Part shown: positions 1-8,452 of the stretch, piece after piece
Layout of the letters: each line of letters opens with the position of its first letter
Position numbering within the stretch: position 1 is the first letter of the stretch
Assembly (NCBI RefSeq): GCF_001043915.1
Contig: NZ_LABX01000010.1
Coordinates: 1-33,860, forward strand
DNA from: Methylobacterium aquaticum
GTDB taxonomy: Bacteria > Pseudomonadota > Alphaproteobacteria > Rhizobiales > Beijerinckiaceae
Length of the DNA: 33,860 nucleotides
Direction: 5' to 3'
Position numbers and translations under genes: made by a program
The notes under the pieces: generated by a model
What the model was told of the DNA's origin: nothing
Databases searched by the model: none
What the model saw: only the letters and a program-made list of their open reading frames with translations

Positions 1-135
1 GGCGGCGAGCGCCGCGGCGGCGGCCCGGGCCGAGGGGCCCATGAACTCGATCTCGACGCCGACCCGGCGCGGGGTCCCGTCAGCCCGCAGGGGGCGGGGC
101 GGCGAGCGGAAGTCGGTCATCGGGGAGCCGTTCAT
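1..135 (-). CDS. Amidoligase family protein, N-terminal fragment (runs off the left edge)
   Basis: Only the first 45 codons are in the window. The start is ATG at 135-133, which shares four bases (ATGA) with the stop of the cyclase gene upstream; a second in-frame ATG lies at 120-118. The readable part contains a proline-rich lead and then RRVGVEIEFMG at about residues 29-39, which matches the conserved opening strand of the amidoligase family (ATP-grasp-related COOH-NH2 ligases that join amino acids to peptides or other substrates). Family members are known to sit beside gamma-glutamyl hydrolase or glutamine-amidotransferase-like partners, which would be off the window here. The identification rests on this one motif, so the family call is moderate and the substrate is unknown. 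The overlap suggests translation coupled to the cyclase. Confidence 0.62.
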   Translation of the reverse strand, partial: MNGSPMTDFRSPPRPLRADGTPRRVGVEIEFMGPSARAAAAALAA

Positions 136-1463
136 GAGGCCGCCGCCATGGGCGAGGGGGCCGGCGGAGGGGCCGCCGGCAAGGAAGCGGGCGAGGGAGC
201 GGGCGAGGGGGCCGGATCCAGGCCGAACAGGTCCGGGCAATCCTCCTCGCCCGGGCGGCGCGGCAGGCGGTAGGCCGGCGGCGCGGCGGGGCCGAGGAGC
301 CGCATCACCCGCTTCGAGACCGCCACCGGCAGGTTTTCGCGCTTGGCCCGGGCCTCGACCCGGGCGAGCGCGTTCATCGCCGGGCCGAGCACGGTGAACT
401 CGGCCCGCACCCCGTCGTCGAGCACCCCCACCAGCACCTCGCCGGCATGGAGCGAGGCGGTGAGGGCGAGGGGCGGCAGGTCCTGCCGCCGGCGGATCTC
501 GTTCATCTGCCGCATCCGCGCCTCGATGTCCCGCACGCAAGCCAAGGCCGCCGCCGCCTGCTCCGCCGGCGCGCGATCGACGAACTGGGCCAGCACCCCG
601 TCGCCGACATACTTGTCGACGAGGCCGCCATGGTCGGTGACCGCCGCGTGGGCCAGCGCCCGGACCGCCAGCAGCCAGTCGAGCACCCGGGCCTCGCCCC
701 AGCGCCGGGTCAAGTCTGAGAACCCCCGGATGTCGAGGGCGAGCAGGCAGGCATGGCGCGGCTGGAGCGCCGTCGGCCCGTCATGCCGCACGAGATCGAT
801 TCCCGCCGGCACGAAGCGCGCCAGCGTCGCCCGCTCGTGCTCCAGGCGCAGCATCGTCGCCACGCCCCGGCGCAGGCGCAGCGACCCCTCGATCACGAAG
901 GCGCCCGCCACCAGGAAGGAGAGGAGCCCGAAGACATGCGGCCCCGCCGGCGGCAGGCCGAGGCCGGGCGAGAGCAGGCCGAGGCCGAGCGCCCCGGACC
1001 ACACCCCCGCCACCAGGGCGGCGAAGACCGCGGTGTGGCGCGGCCGCAGGGTCAGGCCGGATTCGAGCAGCAGCAGGAAGGCCGGCAGCCGGCTCGTCAT
1101 CGTGCCGGGCTCATCGGCCGCGTCGGCCGCCGCCATCATGTATTCGAGCACGATATAGGCCGCGAGCGCGGCGTCGAGCAGCGTGGTGATCCAGGCCAGC
1201 CGCTCGCTGTTGCGCCGCCGCGCCGTGGCGGCGAGCCAGAGCGACGACACCGCGTAGCCGCCCAGGATGAACCAGTGGCTGCTGGCATGCAGCGCGCCGT
1301 CGCTGAGATAAGCCGAGACCGCCAGCACCCCCAGCATCACCAGCCGCATCGCCAGCACGCGGGTGGCGGTGCCCGCGGCGAGGCCGGCGGCCAGGCCGCG
1401 CTCGTCCCCGGCGGGGCGGGGCGCCGGGGCCCGGTCCGGCGGGTTCGGAAGGTGTCTGCTCAT
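132..1463 (-). CDS. Membrane-anchored class III adenylate/guanylate cyclase
   Basis: A 443-residue protein with about six hydrophobic segments between residues 35 and 195, followed by a class III nucleotide cyclase domain at about 230-400. The two metal-binding aspartates are visible in LALDIRGF (D244) and KYVGDG (D288), and the transition-state Asn/Arg pair in GPAMNALAR (N364, R368). All core catalytic positions therefore appear present, so it should make cAMP (or cGMP) from the cytoplasmic face of the inner membrane in response to a membrane-sensed cue. An in-frame TTG at 1502 would add 13 residues, but ATG 1463 is preferred as an ATG giving a normal N-terminus. The C-terminal 30 residues are low-complexity Pro/Ala/Ser. 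It overlaps the amidoligase-type gene downstream by four bases. Substrate specificity cannot be read with confidence. Confidence 0.88.
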   Translation of the reverse strand: MSRHLPNPPDRAPAPRPAGDERGLAAGLAAGTATRVLAMRLVMLGVLAVSAYLSDGALHASSHWFILGGYAVSSLWLAATARRRNSERLAWITTLLDAALAAYIVLEYMMAAADAADEPGTMTSRLPAFLLLLESGLTLRPRHTAVFAALVAGVWSGALGLGLLSPGLGLPPAGPHVFGLLSFLVAGAFVIEGSLRLRRGVATMLRLEHERATLARFVPAGIDLVRHDGPTALQPRHACLLALDIRGFSDLTRRWGEARVLDWLLAVRALAHAAVTDHGGLVDKYVGDGVLAQFVDRAPAEQAAAALACVRDIEARMRQMNEIRRRQDLPPLALTASLHAGEVLVGVLDDGVRAEFTVLGPAMNALARVEARAKRENLPVAVSKRVMRLLGPAAPPAYRLPRRPGEEDCPDLFGLDPAPSPAPSPASLPAAPPPAPSPMAAAS

Positions 1464-1677
1464 GCGGGCCTTATTGCGGGGCACGGGGATGCATCGAGGC
1501 AAGATGGTCGTTCACCCGTCGCCCGCGTAGGCCCCCGATTGGACCGGGTCGCGACGACGCCGGTGCCGGAAAGCCGAACGGGCCGGGCGGCGCATCGTTC
1601 CGCCGGACCGACCCCTTGCGGAAGGCGATCCCTCTCGCCATCTCCAGACCATCCGGTTGGATGGCGTGGAGATGGCG

Positions 1678-2157
1678 ATGGCGGAGAACGTGCACGAGCT
1701 GAGGCCCAAGGAGCCCGGGCCCAAGGAACCTGGACCCAAGGAATCTGGCCCCAAGGGGCCCGGCCCCAGGCTGCCGGAGAGCGAGAAGGTCACGGTCAAT
1801 CTCGGCTTCGTCGATCTCGGCCGCATCGACCTGATGGTGCGGGACGGGTTCTACGCCAACCGGGCCGACTTCATCCGCACGGCGGTCCGCAACCAGCTCG
1901 ACCGGCAGGAGGAGGCGTTGCGCCAGTCGGTGGCGCGCCGGCAGCTCAGCCTCGGCCTGACCCACATCACCCGGGCCGAGCTGGAGGCGGCGCGGGAGGC
2001 CGGCACCCCGCTCAGCATCCAGGTGCTCGGGCTCGCCAGCATCGCCGACGACGTCACGCCGGAGCTTGCCCGGGCGGCCATCGCGTCGATCCACGTGCTC
2101 GGCGCCTTCCATGCCAGCGCCGCCGTCAAGGCCGCGCTCGCCGACCGTATCGCCTGA
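1678..2157 (+). CDS. CopG-type ribbon-helix-helix regulator
   Basis: A 159-residue protein. ATG 1678 is chosen because GGAG (1668-1671) lies six bases upstream; an ATG at 1672 and a TTG at 1657 are also in frame but have no spaced Shine-Dalgarno. Residues about 10-30 are a Lys-Glu-Pro-Gly-Pro repeat encoded by a 15-bp tandem repeat. After it, VTVNLGFVDLGRIDLMVRDG followed by YANRADFIRTAVRNQLD has the beta-strand, helix and helix pattern of CopG/Arc ribbon-helix-helix DNA-binding domains, which bind operators as dimers. The remaining ~90 residues have no recognised domain. The esterase gene begins 24 bp downstream on the same strand, so the pair is probably one operon and the regulator may control it; that link is inference. 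Confidence 0.75.
   Translation: MAENVHELRPKEPGPKEPGPKESGPKGPGPRLPESEKVTVNLGFVDLGRIDLMVRDGFYANRADFIRTAVRNQLDRQEEALRQSVARRQLSLGLTHITRAELEAAREAGTPLSIQVLGLASIADDVTPELARAAIASIHVLGAFHASAAVKAALADRIA
1705..1764 (+). repeat. Four copies of a 15-bp in-frame tandem repeat
   Basis: Four consecutive 15-bp units beginning CCCAAG(G), with third-position changes between copies, encode PKEPG, PKEPG, PKESG and PKGPG near the N-terminus of the ribbon-helix-helix protein. The unit is a multiple of three, so copy-number change by slippage would keep the frame and change only the length of a flexible linker. Confidence 0.85.
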
Positions 2158-2181
2158 CCTCCTTCGCACAGGACCATCCTC

Positions 2182-3543
2182 ATGAGCGCATTCAGAAATT
2201 TCCCCCCGGGCGGATCCCCTGCCGGCAGCCCCCTCGGGGCCCATGTCGACATGGCCGAGGTGACCCGCCTGACCCGGGCCGGACGGCTGACCGAGGCGGT
2301 GGCCCTGCTCCAGGGTCACCCAGTCCAGGGTCACCCGGTGCCGGCCGAACCCGCCCGCCCGTCGGCCCCGACGACAACCGGGCGAGGGACCGAACCCGCC
2401 ATCGACCTTGAGGCCCCGGCCGAGCCGGGCGGTGCCTGGACGGTGCCGGGAGAGGCCGGCGCGCCGGACCCGTCCGAGGCTCCGAGGGCGATGCCCGAGG
2501 CCCTGAAGCGCTTGCAGGATACGGTGCAGGAGACCCTGCGAGGGATGCCGGAGGCTTTGAAGACCTTTCGTCCGCCAGGCGGGCTGGCCGGCCTGCTGCG
2601 CGAAGGAGCCCTGGAAGGCTTGACCGGCAACTTGGCCGGCAGCCTGCCCGGCGGTCTCGGCGACGGCCTCAAGCCGCGCCGGCCCGTCCCGGTGCCGGAG
2701 GGCGCGCGGTTCGAGGAGCGGAGCTTTTCCAGCGCGGCGGGCCGCCGGAGCTACAAGGTCTACGTGCCGGCCGGCCGGGAGGGCCAGAGGCTGCCGGTCG
2801 TGGTGATGCTGCATGGCTGCACCCAGGACCCGGACGACTTCGCCCTCGGCACCCGGATGAACGAGCTCGCGGAGGCGCAGGGCGCGATCGTGGTCTATCC
2901 GCGCCAGGAGCGTTCCGCCAACGCGCAGAAATGCTGGAACTGGTTCCAGCCCGGCGACCAGGGCCGCGGGGCCGGCGAGCCGGCGCTGATCGCCGGGATC
3001 GCGCAGGCCGTGGTGGAGGAGTTCGGGGCCGATCCTACCCGGGTCTATGTCGCCGGGCTGTCGGCCGGCGGCGCGGCGGCGGCGATCCTGGCCGCGACCT
3101 ATCCGGACGTGTTCGCGGCGGCCGGCATCCATTCGGGCCTCGCCTGCGGGGCGGCCCGGGACATGCCCTCGGCCTTCGCGGCGATGAGCCAGGGTGGAGC
3201 CGCCCCGACGCGGCCGGGCCCGGCGGTGCCGACCATCGTCTTCCACGGCGACGCCGACCGCACGGTCAATGCGCTCAACGGCGAGCGGGTGGTCGCCCAG
3301 GCGATGCCGGGGGGGCCGTTGCGGGAGACCGTGACGCGGGGCGAGAGCCCAAGCGGGATCGCCTATACCCGCACGGTCCACGCCGATGCGCGCGGGAACG
3401 GCGTGGTGGAATCCTGGGTGCTGCATGGCGCCGGCCATGCCTGGTCCGGCGGCAGCCCGGACGGCTCCTACACCGAGCCGCGCGGGCCCGATGCCAGCGC
3501 CGAGATGCTGCGGTTCTTCCTGGAGCATCCCCGCGCCGGCTGA
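2182..3543 (+). CDS. PHB-depolymerase-family esterase
   Basis: A 453-residue alpha/beta hydrolase. The N-terminal ~170 residues are low-complexity (Pro, Gly, Ala) with no signal peptide apparent; the catalytic domain spans about 180-450. Visible features are the oxyanion-strand motif VVVMLHGCTQDPDDF, the lipase box GLSAG with nucleophile S294, the acid in FHGDADRTV (D357 or D359) and H419 in HGAGHAWSGG. This is the arrangement of the PHB depolymerase/feruloyl-esterase-like family (LpqC-type), which hydrolyses esters such as poly(3-hydroxybutyrate) or polyphenol esters. Without a signal peptide it may act on intracellular polymer or small esters. AGGA lies near 2171, ahead of ATG 2182. It ends four bases before the convergent permease stop. 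Confidence 0.85.
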   Translation: MSAFRNFPPGGSPAGSPLGAHVDMAEVTRLTRAGRLTEAVALLQGHPVQGHPVPAEPARPSAPTTTGRGTEPAIDLEAPAEPGGAWTVPGEAGAPDPSEAPRAMPEALKRLQDTVQETLRGMPEALKTFRPPGGLAGLLREGALEGLTGNLAGSLPGGLGDGLKPRRPVPVPEGARFEERSFSSAAGRRSYKVYVPAGREGQRLPVVVMLHGCTQDPDDFALGTRMNELAEAQGAIVVYPRQERSANAQKCWNWFQPGDQGRGAGEPALIAGIAQAVVEEFGADPTRVYVAGLSAGGAAAAILAATYPDVFAAAGIHSGLACGAARDMPSAFAAMSQGGAAPTRPGPAVPTIVFHGDADRTVNALNGERVVAQAMPGGPLRETVTRGESPSGIAYTRTVHADARGNGVVESWVLHGAGHAWSGGSPDGSYTEPRGPDASAEMLRFFLEHPRAG

Positions 3544-3547
3544 GGAG

Positions 3548-5194
3548 TCACGCCTTCGGGGTCGAGACCCGCAGCAGCAGGGCGACCGGCAGGAGCCCGA
3601 CCGCGACGATCAGGAGGGCGGCGACCGCGCCGTCCTCGTAGGTGCCGCGGGCCGCCTCGCCGTAGAGGTGGGTCGCCAGGGTCTCGACGTTCAGCGGGCG
3701 CAGGATCAGCGTCGCGGGCAGTTCCTTGACGCAATCGACGAAGACCAGGAGGGCGCCGCCGAGCAGGGCCGGCCAGGTCAGCGGCAGGTGGACCTGCGCC
3801 AGGGCGCTGGCCGGGCCGCGGCCGAGCACCCGGGCGGCGTCCCCGAGCGAGCGCGGCACCCGGGCCAAGCCCGCCTCGCTGCTGCCGGCGGTGACGGCGA
3901 GGAAGCGCACCACGTAGGCGTAGACGAGGGCCGCCCCGGTGCCGAGGCCCATCGCCGCCAGCGGCAGGCCGGTGACGGCCCGGCTCAGGCCGTCGAGCAG
4001 GCCGTCGAGGGCCGCGAGCGGCGGCAGGAGGCCGATCGCCAGGATGGCGCCCGGTACCGCGTAGCCGAAGGTGGCGCAGCGTAAAAGCACCCCGCGCCAG
4101 CGCCCGCCGAGCACGGCTGAGCCCGCCGCGACCACGAGGCCGAGGGTGGTCGCCACCACGGTCGCGAGGCCGGCATACAGCAGGGTGTTCAGGCTCTCCG
4201 ACAGGATCGCCCCGGACAGGCCGGCGACGTGCAGGCGTTGGCTGGCCTCGACCACGAGATGGCTCGCCGGGGCCAGGAAGCCGAGGGTGACCGGCACGAG
4301 GCCGAGGCTCAAAGCACCGAGCGCCGCCGGGCCGGTCAGGCGCGTGCGGCTCATCCGCCGCGGCCGCTGCGCCGCCCCGGCATAGCCCCGCCCGCGCCGG
4401 GCCCGGCGCTCGACCGCGATCAGGCCGAGGCAGGCGGCGAGCATCACCAGCGCCAGGCCGGCGGCGCCGGGGAGGTCGGAGCGGTTGATCCAGGTGTCGT
4501 AGATCGCCACCGTGAGGGTGCGGACTCCCAGAAATTCCGCCGCCCCGATGTCGTTGAGGGCCTCCAGCAGCGCCAGGCTGGCACCGAGCGCGATGGCCGG
4601 GCGGGCGAGCGGCAGGGCGACCCGCCGGAACACCGCCCCCGGTCCGGCCCCGAGGCTGCGCCCGGCCTCGACCAGATTCGCCGACTGCATCAGGAACAGC
4701 GCCCGGGTCGGCAGATAGACGTAAGGGTAGAGCACGAAGCCGAGCAGCAGGATGCAGCCCGGCAGCGAGCGCAGGTCCGGCAGGATCAGGTCGCGCGGGC
4801 GGGCATAGCCGAGGAGGGCGCGGATCGCGCTCTGCACCGGGCCGACCGGGTGCAGGATGTCGAGATAGGCGTAGGCCGCGATGTAGGTGGGGACGGCGAG
4901 CGGCAGCAGCAGCGCCCAGTCGAGCAGGCGCCTCCCCGGAAACTCGTAAGCCGCGACGAGCCAGGCCGACCCGGTGCCGACCACGACCACCACCGCGCCG
5001 ACCCCGGCCAGCAGCAGCCCGGTCTCGACGAGGGCCGGGGGCAGGACATGGGCGAGGAGGTGGGGCCACAGCCCGCCGGAGCCCTGCACCGCCTCGACGC
5101 CCAAGGCCACGACCGGGGCCATGACCAGGAGGGCGGTGAGGCCGGCGGCGAGCGTCCAGGCCAGAAGCATCCAGGGCACGAGCATCCAGGACAT
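3548..5194 (-). CDS. Ferric iron ABC transporter, fused permease (FbpB/AfuB/FutB type)
   Basis: About 548 residues from ATG 5194, a length typical for FbpB-type permeases. The protein opens directly with a membrane segment (MSWMLVPWMLL). It has two repeated binding-protein-dependent permease halves, each with about six membrane segments; ATPase-contact (EAA) loops are visible as SLGAGPGAVFRRVALPLARPA in the first half and a matching VLGRGPASALAQVHLPLTWPA in the second. Open reading continues upstream of 5194 but is a charged, Pro/Arg-rich stretch unlike a permease N-terminus. It belongs functionally with the binding protein (5611-6630) and ATPase (6729-7817) on the same strand, although a 416-bp gap separates it from the binding-protein gene. 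Metal specificity comes from family resemblance; Fe3+ is most likely. Confidence 0.85.
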   Translation of the reverse strand: MSWMLVPWMLLAWTLAAGLTALLVMAPVVALGVEAVQGSGGLWPHLLAHVLPPALVETGLLLAGVGAVVVVVGTGSAWLVAAYEFPGRRLLDWALLLPLAVPTYIAAYAYLDILHPVGPVQSAIRALLGYARPRDLILPDLRSLPGCILLLGFVLYPYVYLPTRALFLMQSANLVEAGRSLGAGPGAVFRRVALPLARPAIALGASLALLEALNDIGAAEFLGVRTLTVAIYDTWINRSDLPGAAGLALVMLAACLGLIAVERRARRGRGYAGAAQRPRRMSRTRLTGPAALGALSLGLVPVTLGFLAPASHLVVEASQRLHVAGLSGAILSESLNTLLYAGLATVVATTLGLVVAAGSAVLGGRWRGVLLRCATFGYAVPGAILAIGLLPPLAALDGLLDGLSRAVTGLPLAAMGLGTGAALVYAYVVRFLAVTAGSSEAGLARVPRSLGDAARVLGRGPASALAQVHLPLTWPALLGGALLVFVDCVKELPATLILRPLNVETLATHLYGEAARGTYEDGAVAALLIVAVGLLPVALLLRVSTPKA

Positions 5195-5610
5195 GAGCCA
5201 GGGGCTCGCCGACCCTCTGCCGGAGGGGCGCGGCCGGGGGGACGGCCTTGCCGCCCGGCGCGTGGCCACGGGCGGCCCTGACGGCACGAAAGCTCTTCCC
5301 TCCACGGTGGTCGCCTGCTCCGGTCGGCTGCGTCGTGATCGATGGGGGCCGCCCGATCCGGTCCGAAAAAATGAGGCGCGGGTTCCTCTCTCTCCCTGCG
5401 GGCGGCGGAGGGATTCAGACACCGTCTCTGAAGTCCAGCCCATTGTAAAAACGTGCGCTTTCCCCTCTCCCGGGATCGCCCGGGGAGGGCAGGCGCGCGG
5501 CTTCCAAATGGGGAGCACGAGCAGACCGAGATGTGTGAATGCGATCGCCGCTCGCGGGGAGAGGGGAGACCCGCGCCATGTCCTTCTCTCGGATCACGCG
5601 GCGTCTGCTC
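5195..5610 (-). other. 416-bp gap inside the iron transporter locus with a strong hairpin
   Basis: No convincing gene on either strand. It contains GC-rich, partly palindromic sequence, including a hairpin at 5462-5489 and a second CGCTCGCGGGGAGAGGGGAG block near 5551-5570. The mixture of short inverted CTCTCCC and GGGAGAGG motifs looks like a degenerate intergenic palindromic repeat of the kind common in Rhizobiales genomes. Confidence 0.5.
5462..5489 (-). repeat. Hairpin between binding-protein and permease genes
   Basis: Arms CCCCTCTCCCGGG and CCCGGGGAGGG flank a 4-base ATCG loop; about 11 pairs form with one bulge. There is no U-run on either side, so it is not a classical intrinsic terminator. 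Its place downstream of the binding-protein gene fits an mRNA-stability or partial-attenuation element that lets the binding protein be made in excess of the permease, or simply a dispersed palindromic repeat. Confidence 0.5.
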
Positions 5611-6630
5611 TCACCGGTCGAACCCGACCTTGTCGACGAGCAGGCTCGCCGCCTTGCGGTTGCGGGCGATCTCGACGAGCGGGGTGGTGTCGACCTTGAG
5701 CGGGCCGAGCGCCGTGAGCAAGGGGTCGGCCGCGACGCCGGGCTTCACCGGGTACTCGTAATCGGCCTTGGCGTAGAGCGCCTGCGCATCGTCGGAGACG
5801 AGATATTCGAGCAGCTTGACGGCGTTGTCGCGGTTCGGGGCGGTCTTGGCCACCACCGCGCCCGAGACGTTGACGTGGGTGCCGCCGCCCTCGAACGTCG
5901 GCAGCACCACCTGGATGCCCTCGCCCCACTTCTTCTGATCCGGGCCGCCCCGGCCGCTGCGCATCAGGCCGACATAATAGGAATTGCCCAGGCCGATCTC
6001 GCAGAGGTCGGCGACGATGTCGCGGGCCACGTCGCGGTCGCCGCCGCCGGCCTTGCGGGCGAGGTTGTCCTTCACGCCGCGCAGCCAGGCCTCGGTCTTC
6101 GCCTCGCCATGCTTGACCAGGTGGGCGGCGATCAGCGCGGTGTTGTAGGGATGCTGGCCGGAGCGCAGGCAGACCTTGCCCTTCCATCTCGGGTCGGCCA
6201 GGTTCTCGTAGGTCAGCCCGGCGAGGTCGCGCAGGTCGGGATCGGCATAGGCGACCCGGGCGCGGGTCGAGAGGGCGAACCAGCGCCCCTCGGGGTCGCG
6301 AAGGTTGGCGGGAATCGCCGCCTCCAGGGTGGGCGAGCGCACCGGCTGGGCGAGGCCGCGGTCGACCAGCTCGATCAGGTTGCCGATATCGACCGTCATC
6401 ACCACGTCGGCGGCGGAGCGGGCGCCCTCGGCGGCGACGCGCTCGGTCAGGCCCTTGTCGACGAACACCGTGTTGACCTTGACGCCGCTCGCCTGGGTGA
6501 AGGCGTCGAGGAGCGGGCGGATCAGGCCGGGCTCGCGGGTGGTGTAGAGGTTGACCTCGCTCTCCGCATGGGCCGGACCCGCGAGGGCGACGAGACCGAG
6601 GAACGCGAACGCGGTGCGTGACAGGGACAA
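5611..6630 (-). CDS. Ferric iron ABC transporter, periplasmic binding protein (FutA/FbpA type)
   Basis: A 339-residue protein with a clear signal peptide (hydrophobic core FAFLGLVALAGPAHA, cleavage after residue 22). The mature start ESEVNLYTTREP is typical of the FutA/FbpA/IdiA family, and the adjacent tyrosines in GNSYYVGLM (Y218, Y219) are at the position of the iron-ligating tyrosine pair; Y29 in NLYTTR is another expected ligand. The start is TTG 6630: GGGAGG lies six bases upstream and no ATG fits the signal peptide. It should capture Fe3+ in the periplasm and deliver it to the permease. It follows the ATPase gene on the same strand by 98 bp, so it may have its own promoter. Confidence 0.9.
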   Translation of the reverse strand: MSLSRTAFAFLGLVALAGPAHAESEVNLYTTREPGLIRPLLDAFTQASGVKVNTVFVDKGLTERVAAEGARSAADVVMTVDIGNLIELVDRGLAQPVRSPTLEAAIPANLRDPEGRWFALSTRARVAYADPDLRDLAGLTYENLADPRWKGKVCLRSGQHPYNTALIAAHLVKHGEAKTEAWLRGVKDNLARKAGGGDRDVARDIVADLCEIGLGNSYYVGLMRSGRGGPDQKKWGEGIQVVLPTFEGGGTHVNVSGAVVAKTAPNRDNAVKLLEYLVSDDAQALYAKADYEYPVKPGVAADPLLTALGPLKVDTTPLVEIARNRKAASLLVDKVGFDR

Positions 6631-6699
6631 GGGGCGCCTCCCGAGAATGGCGCCTCCTTGAGAAGCAAACCCGAAACAAAATCAAGCGCGATAGATTTT

Positions 6700-6712
6700 C
6701 ATTGTTTCAATG
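6700..6712 (-). promoter_or_regulatory. 13-bp palindrome upstream of the iron-binding-protein gene
   Basis: CATTG-TTT-CAATG is a perfect 5-bp inverted repeat in an AT-rich patch (about 6670-6715) that stands out from the GC-rich surroundings. It lies 70-82 bp upstream of the TTG start and just after the ATPase stop. A metal-responsive regulator site (Fur, Irr or RirA class) would be expected here, but the sequence does not match a consensus I can name with certainty, so only candidate operator status is claimed. Confidence 0.4.
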
Positions 6713-6728
6713 TAAGATGGCGACAGTC

Positions 6729-7817
6729 TCAGGATGAGGCGTCGTCCTCGTCGGGCAGGACCAGCACCGCCTCCGGCACCAGCGTCACCCCGACGGCATC
6801 GCCCGGCCCGTAGGGCCCGGGCCCGGGCAGGCGGGCCCGCAGCGGCCCGTCGATCCCCGGCACTCCGAGATGCAGCACGCTCGCCGCTCCCAGGAAGGTG
6901 CGGCGCACGACCTGCGCGGCGAAGCCCTCGCCCGGGCCCGCGACCTGCAGGGCCTCGGGCCGCAGGCAGACCCGGACCGCCGCGCCCTCGGGCAGGTGAG
7001 GGACCGGCACGGCCCCCAGCGGCGTCGCGGCCCGGCCGGCCTCGATGCGGGCCGGGATCTCGGCGGCGTCGGCGAGGAAGCGGGCGGCGAACAGGCTCTC
7101 GGGGCGGCGGTACAGCGCCTCGCCGGTGGCGACCTGGACGATGCGGCCGCGGCGCATCAGGGCGATGCGGGTCGCCACCGCCAGCGCCTCCTCGGGGTCG
7201 TGCGTCACCATGAGCGCCGTGGTGCCGGTGCGGCGCAGCAGCGCCACCGTGTCCTCCCGCACCCGGTCGCGCATGCGCCGGTCGAGGTTGGAGAACGGCT
7301 CGTCGAGGAGGAGCAGCCGCGGCCCCGGCGCCAGGGCCCGCACCAGGGCGACGCGCTGCTGCTCGCCCCCCGACAGGGTCTGGGGATAGGAGCCGGCATG
7401 GCCGGCGAGGCCGACCTGCTCCAGGAGTTCGTCCGCCGCCTCGCGGGCGGCGGGGGGCTGGCCCTTCAGCCCGAAGCGGATGTTCTCCCGGACGGTCAGG
7501 TGGGGGAACAGGGCGTAGTCCTGGAACATCAGGCCGACGCCGCGCTCCTCCGGCGGCACCCGCGCGCCCTCGCCGGCGACGAGGCGCCCGTCGAGCCGCA
7601 CCGTACCGGAATCCGGCGCCTCGAGCCCGGCCACCACCCGCAGCAGCGTGCTCTTGCCGCAGCCTGAATCGCCGAGCAGCGCCATCACCTCGCCGGGGCG
7701 CACGGTCAGCGAGACCCCGGCAAGCGCCTGCACCCGGCCGAAGCGGCAGGCCAGGCCCTCCACCGCCAAGGCGGGAGCCAAGGTGGGCGCCGGGCGGGAC
7801 GGGGCCGGTTCGGTCAT
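6729..7817 (-). CDS. Ferric iron ABC transporter, ATP-binding protein (FbpC/FutC type)
   Basis: A 362-residue ABC ATPase. Walker A is GDSGCGKST (49-57), the Q-loop sits in MFQDYALF (about 98-105), the signature is LSGGEQQR (148-155), Walker B is LLLLDEP (168-174) and the switch histidine is in VTHD (H206). The C-terminal ~120 residues resemble the TOBE-like regulatory domain of the CUT2/ferric-iron importers. ATG 7817 is preferred over the overlapping GTG 7820 because AGGAG is seven bases upstream of it. It couples ATP hydrolysis to import through the fused permease at 3548-5194. The gene order on the minus strand is ATPase, binding protein, permease, rather than the usual A-B-C order. Confidence 0.9.
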   Translation of the reverse strand: MTEPAPSRPAPTLAPALAVEGLACRFGRVQALAGVSLTVRPGEVMALLGDSGCGKSTLLRVVAGLEAPDSGTVRLDGRLVAGEGARVPPEERGVGLMFQDYALFPHLTVRENIRFGLKGQPPAAREAADELLEQVGLAGHAGSYPQTLSGGEQQRVALVRALAPGPRLLLLDEPFSNLDRRMRDRVREDTVALLRRTGTTALMVTHDPEEALAVATRIALMRRGRIVQVATGEALYRRPESLFAARFLADAAEIPARIEAGRAATPLGAVPVPHLPEGAAVRVCLRPEALQVAGPGEGFAAQVVRRTFLGAASVLHLGVPGIDGPLRARLPGPGPYGPGDAVGVTLVPEAVLVLPDEDDASS

Positions 7818-8035
7818 CACGGGACTCCTGGCGGCGGGCGGGGCGTGTCGGGGGCGTCGCGCTCATACACGGGCCGGCGAGGCTGGGCGAGGCGAGACGC
7901 AGGGCGGGCGTGCACCGATCCGGCACGGGGCGTGCCGCGTCAGGGTCAATCGGGCGTTAAGCCGATTCGTCGAATTCTGCGCATCGCCGCGGCCCCGATG
8001 AAGCCGGCGGCGGGGTCGCGAAGGGTATCGGGCGT

Positions 8036-8452
8036 ATGCGTAACCTGCCGAGCGAGAGGAGCACCGCCGAGGGCGGCACCGTGGTGGCGTTCCGGCGCAA
8101 GGACCGGGCCGCCCCTGGCGAGCCCGGTCTGGATCACGACCTCGCCCCGAGCCCCCGGGTCGCCGCCGCGCGGCGCGATCAGCGCAGCCTGATGGACACG
8201 GTCTACGAGGCCGGGACCCTGCCGGTGGCGGCGGGCGACCGGGAGACGAAGCTTCTCGCCTCGCGCCTCCTCGTCTACGGCTTCCTCACCATCGACGAGG
8301 TCGGCGAGGACGGCGCCATCCGCCGCCTGCGCCCGTCCGAGGCGATCCGCGTCGGCCGCGAGCGCCCCTGGCGCCTGTCGCGGGCCTCGCGCGGGGTGAG
8401 CCTGTCGGTCCCGATCCCGGCGGTGGACGGGTTCCTGTTCGAGATGGCGTGA
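8036..8452 (+). CDS. Small conserved-looking protein of unknown function
   Basis: 138 residues, soluble, with no signal peptide or membrane segment. The first ~55 residues are charged and probably disordered. The remainder (MDTVYEAGTLPVAAGDRETKLL then LLVYGFLTIDEVGEDGAIRRLRPSEAIRVGRERPWRL) looks like a folded beta-rich domain. I do not recognise the family. It is transcribed divergently from the iron ATPase across a 218-bp gap in which I see no clear promoter boxes, and lies 169 bp before the glycosyltransferase cassette. Confidence 0.65.
   Translation: MRNLPSERSTAEGGTVVAFRRKDRAAPGEPGLDHDLAPSPRVAAARRDQRSLMDTVYEAGTLPVAAGDRETKLLASRLLVYGFLTIDEVGEDGAIRRLRPSEAIRVGRERPWRLSRASRGVSLSVPIPAVDGFLFEMA

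Noticed and set aside
753..2411. Long plus-strand open frame over the cyclase and regulator genes
   Set aside because: It is antisense or out of frame to genes with clear domains; its product is Arg/Pro/Gln-rich low complexity, as expected from the GC-rich opposite strand.
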